A DNA stretch of 64,000 bases from Lycium barbarum. Taxonomy: Eukaryota; Streptophyta; Magnoliopsida; Solanales; Solanaceae. Every line of letters starts with the position of its first letter. Position 1 is the first letter of the stretch. The stretch is taken from the NCBI RefSeq assembly GCF_019175385.1, contig NC_083340.1, positions 15,884,336 through 15,948,335 on the forward strand. The letters are read 5' to 3'. Position numbers and translations under genes: made by a program. The notes beneath the pieces were generated by a model, which saw only the letters and a list, made by a program, of their open reading frames with translations, was not told where the DNA came from and ran no database searches. Positions 10,883 to 21,587 of the stretch are shown here, in pieces.

Positions 10883-11921
10883 TGTTTATCCCGAATTTAG
10901 GTAATCAATTGAATTTGTAAGTGAGGTATAAGATATGTGGATGAGCTTTATAGCCTGTTTGGCCAAGCTTATTTTTTCCCCAAAAGTACTTATTTTTTCA
11001 ATAAGTACTTATTTGAAAAAAAAGTGAAGTGTTTGGCCAAGCTTTTGGAAGAAAAAAAATAAGAGCTTCTGGGTAGTAGCAGAAGCAGTTTTTCAGAAGC
11101 TAAAAAAAACTGTTTTTGCCCAAAAGCACTTTTTTTAAAAGTACCTTTGAGAAAAATATAAATAGAAACACTTTTTAAAAGCTTGACCAAACACTAATGG
11201 TTGTTCAAAAGTACTTTTATAATTAATTGGCCAAACACAAACTGATTTTCGCCAAAAGTGATTTTTTGAAAAGTACTTTTTTAATATAAGCTGATTTTAG
11301 AAGTTTGGCTAAACAAGCTATTAATCTATTTGCTTGGAAGCAAATATATATGGATCTGCTATGAGCAAATGAATCAAAATCGGTGATTTATACTAAATAT
11401 ATGTATTAAATAACATATGAATATTATTTGAATAAATATAGCTAAAGAAGAACACACAAATCCGGACCAATATAAAAAAAAAAAAAAAAAAAGATTTTAT
11501 ATATTTTGCTATTACAATGTTCTAGATCTGAAAAAGCTAACCCTTGAAAGTAGGGTAATGCCTCCTATTTATAATTTTGCCTTGTGGGCCTTGTACAACA
11601 TAAAACTCTTTTGAATAAAGAAAACCCTAAAAGGATAAGGTTGGGTCATACGGTCTGACACCCGTACGATTGGTAGTACAATGTGGCAGAACGGTCTTGA
11701 CGCGTGGCAATTGTGTAACTGATCACCCGGACCAACGGCCACGATCAACTTGGCTATGGAGAAACCGGACTAAACGATTTCCTTCGCTCTCTTCTGATCA
11801 ACCACTTCAAGTGCGATATCTCCGGTCCGAAGGAAAGTCTTCATGCTCGTGCTTGTTTCTTTCTTCCCCCGATTCCCGGTCTCACCGGTCTAGCATAAGT
11901 CCGATTTTTTTACCGTATATA
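10883..11921 (-). repeat. left LTR (3' LTR of the retroelement), interrupted by a MITE
   Basis: It begins TGTTTATCCCGAATTTAGG and ends ACCGTATATA. Without the 370-bp MITE and its 3-bp duplication it is about 666 bp, against 679 bp for the right LTR. By eye the two LTRs differ at a few percent of positions. This copy has a poly-A run near 11471-11491 where the right LTR has a GA repeat. Confidence 0.92.
10951..11320. mobile_element. 370-bp MITE nested in the left LTR (PIF/Harbinger-like)
   Basis: The ends are TAGCCTGTTTGGCCAAG and, inverted, TAGCTTGTTTAGCC. The interior is built of AAAAGTACTT and AAGCTT-rich inverted pieces. It is flanked by TTA (10948-10950, 11321-11323). The right LTR of the same retroelement reads straight through this site as GAGCTTTAATCTATTT, giving an exact empty-site control. 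Confidence 0.92.
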
Positions 11922-11945
11922 GATAGTCCCCATACTTTCCGGACT
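11922..11945 (-). other. candidate polypurine tract
   Basis: On the minus strand the sequence just before the 3' LTR reads GGAAAGTATGGGGACTATC. It is purine-rich and in the position expected for the plus-strand primer of reverse transcription. Confidence 0.5.
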
Positions 11946-12061
11946 GTGGTTTTACCGGAGTAACGGGAAGTGGATGAATCACGAAACCGGTGGTTCCATA
12001 AGCTCGTTATTATCTTTTCATTTTGGCGGGAACAGTTGCGTCACGTCCCTCTGTCATCAGC

Positions 12062-12203
12062 CACGTGTCTCATCCCGAACGGCCAGCTCTGGCAACCGCC
12101 ATAACGCACGTCGTTTCAAATCACTTCTCATTAATTGTGGGACACGTGGCATCCCCTAGTTGGCTGGGATCTGTAACCGCCTCGGTTCCCATGCCTATAT
12201 AAA
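12062..12203 (+). promoter_or_regulatory. candidate promoter of the antisense gene (TATA box, two G-boxes)
   Basis: A TATATAAA box lies at 12196-12203, about 300 bp before the antisense ATG. Two CACGTG G-boxes lie upstream at 12062-12067 and 12143-12148. The second sits in GACACGTGGC, the form of an ABRE/G-box. A GCGTCACGTC motif lies near 12038. Downstream of the TATA box is a CT-rich leader (12205-12470) with repeated CCATTTTACTTCTC. The promoter function is inferred from motifs only. Confidence 0.5.
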
Positions 12204-12504
12204 GCCTTCAACCCCTTCACTTCTCCATTTTACTTCTCCACTTCTTTTCACTGTTCCATTTTACTTCTCTTCACTTCTCTTTACTTCTAATCATCTTCCA
12301 TTTCATATTGCTTACTGATTCAACCGTTTTATCCCCTTGACTCATCGCTTCTATTGTGTGAAAGAAAACCAACTCTGCCAACTTCATTTGTTGTTTTTGT
12401 TTCTTCTCACTTTACCATTTTGAATTTTTTCGACTGCTCCTTTACTCCTATTTTTTAACTTCTCCCTTTTCGAATTCGCCAATCTCCTTTTCCATAACTT
12501 CTAA

Positions 12505-15441
12505 ATGTTTGCCAACACCGAAACCACCTCCCATGATGTTCCCTCGGTTTCTTCTCAAGGAATCGAGCCAACTTCTCAACCCAAGGGGAAAATCACCTTT
12601 GAGCCCACTGCTTTGAACATTGTACCGTTCAACCCTAACTATAACAAGGATTTTGAAGTTGAGAAGCCTTCTCTGGTTTCTGATAGAGGGTTCGATGTAA
12701 GACGGTACCCGTCGTCCGTTACTGAGGACAGACTTGATCAAGTCCGGGCCGATTGCGGATGGGATAACCATTCGGTACAAGTGTTTGCCCCCGGACCTGA
12801 CGAATCAATCACAGATCATCAGGAGGGTTTCTTATACGTTTACACCTATCCTTTTACACTCAAGCTCGACCCTCCAATGGACCCGGTTATTTTAGATATG
12901 TGCCGGACATACAATGTAACCCTGGATCAGATTGGTTCGATTGTGTGGAGGATCGTGGCCTGCCTCCGGCTGTTGGCCAATAACTTGAAAAAGGAGCTCA
13001 CGCGGGCTCACTTCATCCGGTTATATTCCCCGAGGTTGTTCCGGACAGGTGTAATAAAGCTCGCCAAGCGAAGCAGGAACCCAATCTTTTCGAAGATGGA
13101 CGAAGATAGAGACCGGGGTTGGCTAGATCGCTACGTCCGGGTGAGAACCACGAAAATTATTCCGGCCAACTATATGCCCTTTCCGGAGAGGTGGAATGAT
13201 TATCGTAAGTGTCTCAGTTCTTTTAATAGTTACTTTTGAATGCTTTGTCAAGCACTAATCCTTTCACATTCTCACTATTTGTCCCATTCTTTATACCAGC
13301 CGTGGCATGGATACCTCCGGCTGTCCAGAACATGAACGAATGGGTTGGTGCTCTCCTTAGCCAACACACCTATGAAGCACGGACATGGGGACTCCAGTCG
13401 CGTGGTCGATGGATTTCCCAAAACCACGGTAATACTTTGCTTCGATCGGTATTCATTGCATTTTCTACTTTTCCTTTTTATAACACCTTCGGCATTCAGG
13501 TTTACCCAAGGGCTCAGTGGACCCAATACCGGAGCCAGCGGCCGAACCTGCTGCATCGGTACCCGAATTTGATTTAGCAGGTACATCCCGTATTATTGCT
13601 GCCGCCAACAAGAGAAAAAAGCCCTCGGACAAAGGGCAGAAACCGAAGAAAAGGGCGAGGAGCATCGTTCGGACTCTAAGAGACGAAACAGATCCCGATT
13701 TCCTCGTTCGGAGGATCGGTGTAACCCCTTCCGTTGCTTCTATTCCGGAGGAGGGTACCACCATTTCATCACTTCCTTCAGCCGGGGAAAGACCGTCAGC
13801 TCCGGCATTGCACACAGGTGGGGAAGAAGTTCATTACCCGACTCGTCTAAGGTCGATTGAATTTGTTGATATTTCAGGTGATGCTTCTTCTGAAGAAACC
13901 CCCCTGCAAAGGACCAGAAGGTCCGGGCATGCACCAGCTGCCGAAGCCGACCAGAAGGATGAACCGGTCCCCGAGACCGAAGTTCCAGTAGATGTTGGTC
14001 CACTACCTGGCTATGAGACTGCTGCAACTTCCGAGATCCCTGCCTTTACCGAAGCTGCTGAGGCCGCTCCGAGTTCTCCAACTCCAGCTTCAAGGTCGGA
14101 TAATTTTGATGACATGTTCTCGGATACTCCTCCTGCTACCGGGGTAGCTGCCGGTTTTGGACATCTCCCTATCCCTCGAGTCACGAGGGCAGCTAGCCGG
14201 TCTACCGAGACTGGTGCTAGGGATAGCGTGGTGCGCATCTTCCCGGCCCCAAGTGTGGAACCTAGGAGGACAAGATCGGCCGTGATCACAGTCCCCGAGG
14301 ACTGCAGTTTTTTGTCTCGTCCGGTGGGTGTAGCAAGCTACCTAAGGCCCCTCGTCTCGGATTCGGACAAACGGAAGATGAACGGAGTCCCCTGGCAGAG
14401 TCTCGTTAACGGGGGCATACATGCGGGCAATCGAGTAAGTTTATCAGCCACCCTTACATAATTCATTGGGAATTTTAGTTTCTCGTTTATCCGAGTTTTA
14501 ACTTCTTATTTCTTTTACAGGGTGTGGTGCTTGTTAACGAAGCCTTTGTCCGCGCTCAGCAAGAAGTTAACATTCTTAAGGGCCAACTGGATGCCCAAGG
14601 TCGAGAAACGGAGAAGTTCCAGCACCTTTTGCGGGTGAAGGAGGATGAATTGAACCGAGTTGTTGCCCTTTCCAACCTTCAACCCGAGCTCGACGCGGCG
14701 AAGGCCGAAAACCTTCGATTAAAGAATGATTTGGCCGAGATGGTCGAGAAGAACAGGCTTCTAGAAGCGGATAAAGTTTGCCTTAGCCAAGACAACGCTC
14801 GTTTTTCTTCGAGGCTTAGTGAGCTCGAAACCACTATCTCTCAACTCCGGGGGGAGCTTGACTCGATCAAGTCTGATGCCGTGAACATGGCCGAGAGGCA
14901 TCGGCTTCTTGAATGTGAGAGTGCTAAGTACAAGGAGACGATGAGGGTATTCGAGCGAAAAGCCAAGGACAGGGCCCGAATATGTGACGAGCTGAAAACT
15001 GAACTCGAGGAGACGGCCGAGGCTAATGACCTTCTTAAAGCCGAGCTCGAGTTGGCCACTCAAATCCAAAGAGTCTTTGATGAAGAGCGGGATGAACTAG
15101 TGGCCAAGCTAGCCCAGGCTGAGGCCGATTTGGCAGAAGCCCTTAGGAGTGTGGAGGCTGCCGAGGCTCATACCACGATTGCGGTGGAGTATGAACTGTG
15201 GAAGTCTCGGAGGGTCACCCTTGAGCAAGCCGAGCATGGCTTTGCGGATCTCCCGTCCTTGATACTCGAAGCTAAAAGGGTCGAGGAAGAAGCTAAGAGA
15301 GCCCTCGATAATGACTCCGAAGATTCCGAGCGGACAGTGTCCGAACACTCCGGATCCAGCCTTTATTTTATTTTTTGCCTTTTTGGCTTGATTTTTGTTT
15401 TTCGACTTTGTAAGGGTTTCCGGTGTAAAAACCTTATATAA
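12505..15441 (+). CDS. antisense gene of the Tat retroelement (gypsy-type 'Transposase_28'-like protein with coiled coil), four exons, 894 aa
   Basis: Exons: 12505-13204, 13300-13428, 13500-14434, 14521-15441. Each junction has GT-AG ends and the phases agree. Joined, they give 894 codons without a stop. The N-terminal ~290 residues resemble the 'putative gypsy type transposon' domain (PF04195). A conserved-looking stretch around CRTYNVTLDQIGSIVWRI is followed across two introns by RGRWISQNHG and LPKG. Residues ~290-585 are Pro/Ala/Ser/Glu-rich and probably disordered, with a basic KKRKKP-type patch near residue 310. Residues ~600-865 are a long Leu/Glu/Lys coiled coil. Residues ~869-885 are strongly hydrophobic (LYFIFCLFGLIFVF). 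It lies on the strand opposite gag-pol, between pol and the 3' LTR. The molecular function of these antisense proteins is unknown. It is the only intact coding unit of the element. Confidence 0.8.
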
Positions 15442-15780
15442 ATGGAACATGAATTTTTCGGCTATTCACTTGTCATAGATTAGGTTGGGGCACCTGAATC
15501 CCAGCCTTAGCAAATTTTGATGTAGCAATCCCCATTCGAGGGTGTTAAAGATTTGACTCGGTTCATTGTGACCTTGCTGCCTCTGTCGAATTTCAACCGT
15601 AGTGCCCGGAATAGGGTATATGAATGAAGCGATGCCGAAATACGGCGGTAATCACCGGGGTAGGGTGTTTTAACAAGAAGACATATCCGAAATACAGCAA
15701 TCCGAACATTCAATAATCTTTGTATTGCAAGTATTTGTATGTACATGATAGAGGATTTTTTCCGTTTCCTTCTGGTTTTT

Positions 15781-15956
15781 GCCGCAGCAAATACTAAATG
15801 GACACGATTCATTCTGATCATTTGGTACATACATCAGAACCTATTACGGAAGGTCCGGTTTTTGTTTTGCCGTAGCAAATACTAAGTGGACACGATTCAT
15901 TCTGATCGTTTGGTCCATACATCGGAACCTAATACAGAAGGTCCAGTTTTGGTTTA
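15781..15956 (+). repeat. 88-bp tandem duplication in the retroelement
   Basis: GCCGCAGCAAATACTAAATG at 15781 and GCCGTAGCAAATACTAAGTG at 15869 start two adjacent copies. They share TGGACACGATTCATTCTGAT and GAAGGTCC.GTTTT. The repeat sits in the untranslated stretch (15442-16290) between the converging ends of the antisense gene and integrase. Confidence 0.85.
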
Positions 15957-16293
15957 TTGAGCTCCTCCGTTTTCAATTAACCGGGGTAAACCTCGACGTG
16001 GGTATAGTAGTCCCCTAGTGCTTATCCGAGCTGCAATATCGGGTAAGCACTATCAAGTCCCCACTCGTATGGTGTGGCCCCGAGTTTCCGAGCGTTTGTC
16101 CTTGTCTTTGTCAAGTAACACGTTGTACTTGTTGCCTCATTAAAAATCTTGTCGGAAAACCCATTTTGGGACAAAACCGTACTAAGGAAAAGAGTGTAAC
16201 ACGTGTTTTCAGACCTAGATCCTAACTTTATCCGGTACTTGACTTCCTGCAAAAAAGAAAAAGGTTAATAGATAAACACGAGGTGTTCATACC

Positions 16294-17222
16294 TTAGCAG
16301 TAGTATCTCTTCAAATGAGCTACATTCCAGTTATTGAGCAACCGTTGCCCGTCCATGGATTCCAGCTGATACGATCCTTTGCCCGTTACCTCGGTTATCT
16401 TGTACGGTCCTTCCCAGTTCGAACCCAGTTTTCCTTCGTTGGGATTCTTGGTGTTCAAGGTAACTTTCCGAAGCACCAAGTCCCCAACTTGGAAATGTCG
16501 AAAATTGGCCCTCCGATTGTAGTACCTTTCCATTCTCTGCTTCTGGGCTGCAATACGGACCAACGCGTTTTCACGAAGTTCATCCGTGAGATCGAGTTTT
16601 ACGGCCATGGCCTCCTCATTTGACTCATCGGTGGTGTACCTGAACCAGAGACTCGGTTCACCAACTTCTACGGGAATGAGGGCTTCGGCCTCGTAGACCA
16701 ACGAGAAAGGTGTTTCTCTCGTGCTTGATTTCGATGTGGTTCTGTAATCCCACAATACCTCCGGTAGTACTTCCCTCCAGTGATGCTTTGACGCTTCAAG
16801 TCTTTTCCTCAGATTTTGAATTATTGTTTTATTCGTGGATTCCGCATGTCCGTTCGCACACATGTGATATAGAGTTGATACGATTTTCTTGATCTTCAAC
16901 CCTTCGAGGAAATCATTGACTTTGCCGCCCACAAACTGAGGACCATTATCACAAGTTATCTCGGTCGGGATGTCGAAACGACAAGTAATGTGATCCTATA
17001 TGAAGTCAATGACTTCCTTCTCTCTAATGTTTTCGAAGGCCTGCGCTTCAACCCATTTGGAGAAATAGTCAGTCATAAATAAAATAAAATGGGTTTTACC
17101 TGGTGCCCATGGCAATGGACCAACAATGTCCATTACCCACTTCATGAAGGGCCAAGGTGACACCACCGAATGCAGCAACTCCCCGGGCTGATGAGTCATC
17201 TGGGCATGTCTTTGACACCCGT
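16294..17222 (-). pseudogene. integrase core and C-terminus of the Tat element (interrupted)
   Basis: In the sense direction, WVMDIVGPL holds the first catalytic Asp, CDNGPQF the second, and NGHAESTNK the catalytic Glu, so the D,D-E triad is present. The C-terminus contains GDLVLRKV and WEGPYKITEV, the GPY/F-type module, and ends in HLKRYYC. A TAG at 16996-16998 interrupts the frame between the first and second Asp (FI*DHI). At the upstream side the coding sequence is cut by the solo LTR at 17223. Integrase would insert the cDNA into host DNA. This copy cannot encode a full protein. Confidence 0.9.
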
Positions 17223-19395
17223 TGTAACACCCCGTACCTTTAACTTAAACTTTGATCATGATCCTAGACTTAGAAAATCAGATAAAGAATGTGAGAGTTA
17301 GAATTTCTTTGTTCAGTTGTAAGATGGTGGTTTACGCCCATGAACAGTGTCCTTATTTCAGTTTACGCCCATGAACAATGATCGTAAACTGAAACCAAGA
17401 ATTTCTGAACATTCTGGAATTTGACATTTTGATGTCACATGGTTAAATACAGACCGTATTTCTATTTACGGCCCGTATTTCAAAAAGTATTTGGAATTTG
17501 GAAAAACTTCCTTGATGAAAGTTGTATAGCTTTGAAATACCTTTCCAACGGTATATTATGGGGGTCAAACGGACATCTTTGCATAGAGTTATGGCCATTT
17601 TATTGAGGAGACGCAGTGCAGTCCGTATTGCAAAATATGGACCGTATTTCAATTTACGACCCGTAAACTGAAATACGGCCAGCACTGTGCTGGACGTAAA
17701 TTGCAATTTCATAGGACAGTATATATTCGTCCATATCAGTTCAAATCATTATTTTTCATTCCTTCCAGCCCTAGAACGACTTCCTACCCTCTTCCATCAT
17801 CAAGAACACCAAGGTAAGCCTACGCTAATTATTCTAACTCAATTCTAATACCTATCCTTGTAATCTAAACAAGAAATTATCATTCTAAAACTAGGGTTTT
17901 CAAGAAAACCCATCTCAAGGTTCAAGAATTCAAGATTTTGGAAATCTTCTTCAAAGCTCAAGTCTTTAATTCAAGTTTTGGGGCGACTAAGGTATGTAGA
18001 GTTACTATCTACGTGTGGGAACATCATTGTTCTTCCCCACGTCTCATAATCCATAAATTATGATTCTCTACGAAAACTAGGGTTTTCTATACAATGCTCA
18101 TGACAACCCTAGGTCTATGTCCATGATTATATTATGTATGAATTGCTATTATTCTATCATTGTGTTCTTAATAACTCCATATGATTATTGAGAACCGGTC
18201 CGTAATCCATGAAAACCTATATCTTATATTCCATGGGTTCTTACATGCATGTTTTTAACTAAGAATGATTATTTAATGAATATCCTACATGTTTACAAGT
18301 TTTCATGCAACTATGTTATATAATTATTTTCATGCTATGATACAAGATACATACATGCTAAATACAAGTTATTTCATGAAATCATATTTACAAGTTATTT
18401 CATGAAACCATGTTTACAAGTTATTTCATGAAACCATGTTTACAAGCTATGTCGTGAAATCATGACTACAAGTCAAGTACAAGTTAATTCATGAAAATCA
18501 TGGGCTTCTTAGCCAATTATATCATGTTCATGTTTTTGGGAGTTGCTTTAATTACCGAGGAGGGCTTCAGATAGCCTGAAACTACGTATCTACCGCAGGA
18601 TGAGGATCGCTCCACCCATGTCCGGACGATCTCTCATAATGACTGGATCCTTTCATATTTTATTAAATCTCATGTTCCCTGGCAAGGACTGAGTGTTCTG
18701 CTGGCGGGACCCAAGCACCAGACCATAGATCGGTTATAAGTTATTGCTCTCCCTACTTATGATATTTTTACCATGTTATATATAAATATATGTACTCATG
18801 TTCATGTCCAGGTTTTCAGTTTCAGTTCTTATCATGTTATTTCATGTCCCATGTTATTTCATTCAGTTGTTTTACGTACCAGTACATTCAATGTGCTGAC
18901 GTCCCCTTTTATTGCCCGGGGGCCTGCATTTCAGGATGCAGGTACTGATATACAGGACGACACACCTGCTCAGTAGGACAACATTCGTATCAGCTTATTG
19001 GTGAGCCCCATCTCATTCGGGGTTTAGTCAACTTTTGTTTTGTGATTAGTTATGCATCTAAGGTATGCTGGGGGCCTTGTCCCAGTAAGTATGTTTCCCA
19101 GTCAGACTCATGATAGAGGTTTCATAGACTAGACAAGTCAGTTATGTTATGTCAGACATTCGGAGTAGTATAGCCATTTTGGCTCATTCATGTTATTTCC
19201 GCACTCATGTTTAAACAAGTATTTTTATTAAGTATTATGACTTACTACGTTTTATAAAGGCTCATCATGCATTCACGTTATATTCCACTCATGTTATGCC
19301 TCATGATGATTCAGCAAGCCATGTGGTTCGCTCGGTCACATGCAGTAAGGCACCGAGTGCCGTGTTTCGCCCAGGCCATGGTTCGAGGCGTGACG
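17223..19395 (+). mobile_element. 2.17-kb solo LTR nested in the integrase gene
   Basis: It begins TGTAACACCCCGTACC and ends GAGGCGTGACG. It is flanked by CCCGT on both sides (17218-17222, 19396-19400). Long LTRs starting TGTAACACCCCG are typical of Tekay/Del-like chromoviruses, so I infer that lineage. There is no internal coding region. The insert plus duplication is 2178 bp, a multiple of three, so the interrupted integrase frame is the same on both sides. It contains CGTAAACTGAAATACGG-type repeats (17450-17700) and a possible TATA (AGTATATATTCG, near 17718). Confidence 0.85.
18364..18467 (+). repeat. 26-bp tandem repeat, four copies
   Basis: Units of ACAAGTTATTTCATGAAACC plus ATGTTT begin at 18364, 18390, 18416 and 18442. 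The middle two are identical and the last is diverged. The array lies inside the solo LTR. Confidence 0.9.
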
Positions 19396-20184
19396 CCCGT
19401 CACATTTCCGGACAAAATTCTTTGAATATTCCTCAATCCGGTTCCAGTAGTAATCGGCTCTGAAAATTTTTCGGACCAAGGCTTCAGCACTAGAGTGGTT
19501 GTCGCAGATCCCCTCGTGCACTTCTCTCATCACATACTCCATTTCTCCCGGACCCAAACACTTGGCCAGCGATCCGTAGAAAGACCGTCGATACAATTGG
19601 CCGTCTACCAAGCAGAAACGTGCAGCTTTTGTCCTTAGTGACTGTGATTCTTTTGGGTCACTCGGGAGCTTTCCATCTCGCAAGTAGTCGATGTACTTGT
19701 TGCGCCAATCCCAAGTTAAACCCATTGTGTTTATTTCGGCATGTCCGTTTTCTATCGCTGAATTCATCAAGTGCATCGTAGTCCTGGGGTTGATTTCTTC
19801 CCCTTCAACTGAAGATCCCAAATAGGTCAATGCATCGCCTTCGCTGTTCTGCTCCCTCGGTATATGCTGCATGGTCCATTCTTTAAACCGGTGTAGTATC
19901 ACTTGGATTTTTTCCAGATACCTTTGCATCCGTTCGTCCTTGACCTGGAAGACACCATTCACCTGGTTAACGACCAAGAGAGAATCACACTTCGCCTCAA
20001 TTATTTCAGCCCCCATACTCCGGGCTAATTCCAAACTTGCAATTATAACTTCATAGTCGGCTTCATTGTTAGTCAATTTAACAGTTCTAATGGATTGTCG
20101 AACGGCATCCCCGACGGGGGTTCTAAGGACGATTCCTAGCCCAGAACCTTTAAGGTCGAGGCTCTGTCTGTGTGTAGCAACCAA
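19396..20184 (-). pseudogene. second (archaeal-type) RNase H and integrase zinc-binding part of the Tat element
   Basis: The sense strand reads LKGSGLGIVL, then LTNNEADYEVII, AKCDSLLVVNQVNG and IPREQNSEGDALTYL. This matches the additional RNase H that Tat elements carry after the ordinary one. It continues into the HHCC zinc-binding segment of integrase (HEGICDNHSSAEALVRK, then FVRKCDG), where the solo LTR cuts in. The first Asp region lies in a different frame at about 20180 (LLHTDRAS), showing a frameshift. RNase H would degrade RNA in RNA-DNA hybrids. Confidence 0.85.
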
Positions 20185-21480
20185 ATACCCGAAGCTTTCC
20201 CCGAGGTTAGCAGAAGTTCTTTCTCAACCTCGGGGACCATAGCCGGGGTGAAGTCCGCCACAAAATCGACGAAGATCTGGAACTTGATGGCCGTCTGAGT
20301 TTTGTATTCGATATCATATCCGCTAATCTCTACGGCCCATTTTGTTAGTCTACCCGATAATTCCGGTTTATGCATGATGTTCTTTAGGGGTAAGTAGTCA
20401 CTACACATATCGGATGGCATTGAAAGTAAGGCTTGAGCTTTCTAGAAGCACTTACCAATGCCAATGCCAATGCCAACTTTTTCAAGTGGGGATAACGGGT
20501 CTCCGCATCCCCTAAAGTTCTACTCACATAGTATGTAAGGAATTGCGTACCTGATTCTTATCGGACCAAAACACCACTTACCGCTACCTCGGAGATGGCA
20601 AGGTAGAGAAAAAGCTGCTCGTCCGCTTTTGGTGTGTGCAGTAGCGGCGGGCTGGACAAGTACCTTTTTCAATTCTTTCAAAGATCTTTGACACTCCGGT
20701 GTCCAAACGAAGTCGTTCTTCTTCCTTAGTAAGGAGAAAAAGCGGTGACTCTTATCCAAGGACCTTGATATGAAACGACTCAGCACCGCTATCCTTCCGG
20801 TGAGCCTCTGTACTCCTTTGACGTTATTCACTACCTCAATATCCTCAATGGCTTTGATCTTCTCCGGGTTGATTTCAATCCCCCGGTTTGACACCATGAA
20901 ACCCAAAAATTTATCAGAACGGACACCAAAGGCACATTTTTCCTGGTTAAGCTTCATGTTGTACTTGCGGAGTACATCGAAGGTTTCCTGCAAATGCTTT
21001 AAATGGTCATCTATTTCTAGGGACTTGACTACCATGTCGTCAATATAAACTTCTATTGTTTTCCCTATTTGTTCTTCGAACATTTCATTAAGTAGGCGTT
21101 GGTAAATTGCATCGGCATTTTTTAATCCAAAAGGCATGACGTTGTAACAGTAAGTCCCGTACCGGGTAATAAAGAATGTTTTCTCTTAATCCTCCGGGTG
21201 CATCCGGATTTGGTTATACCCGGATTAAGTATCGGGAAAACTTAACATCTCATGCCCGGCCGTGGCATCGATCATTCTATCGATGTGAGGCAACGGAAAT
21301 GAATTCTTTGGGCATGCTTTGTTTAGATCCTTATAATCAACGCACATTCGAAATTTATTACCCATTTTCGGCATCACTACTACGTTAGCTAGCCAGTCCG
21401 GGTACTTTACCTCCCGGATAGAGCCTATTTTTAAAAGCTTCGTTACCTCATCCTATACGAAGGCATGTTTCGCCTCTGCC
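20136..21480 (-). pseudogene. reverse transcriptase and first RNase H of the Tat element
   Basis: The sense strand shows MCVDYKDLNKACPKNSFPLP, then MPFGLKNA and the catalytic VYIDDMVVKS motif, then FLGFMVS and the connection to the first RNase H (TKWAVEISGYDIEYK). In-frame TAA codons occur in the palm region (FPDT*SGYNQI and HPED*E, near 21180-21230). There are further breaks around 20420-20540. The fold would copy the element RNA into DNA, but this copy is dead. Confidence 0.9.
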
Positions 21481-21587
21481 ATGGGCCTTCTCTTCTGCTT
21501 CACAGGGGGAAACCTCCCATCTAAGCTGAGCTTGTGAGTTGTTACTTCCGGTGACACACCTGCCATATCTATATGGGACCATGCGAA

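Noticed and set aside
13275..13815. Minus-strand open frames opposite the antisense gene (13275-13586, 13465-13815, 13740-14027, 14011-14289, 14761-15450)
   Set aside because: They are shadows of the plus-strand exons. They lack retroelement motifs and cross its splice sites.
18364..18467. CRISPR-like array (regular 26-bp repeats)
   Set aside because: The repeats are directly adjacent without spacers and lie inside a plant LTR; it is an ordinary tandem repeat.
17223..19395. A second complete retrotransposon inside the integrase
   Set aside because: No gag-pol, primer-binding site or second LTR is present between the CCCGT duplications, so it is a solo LTR.
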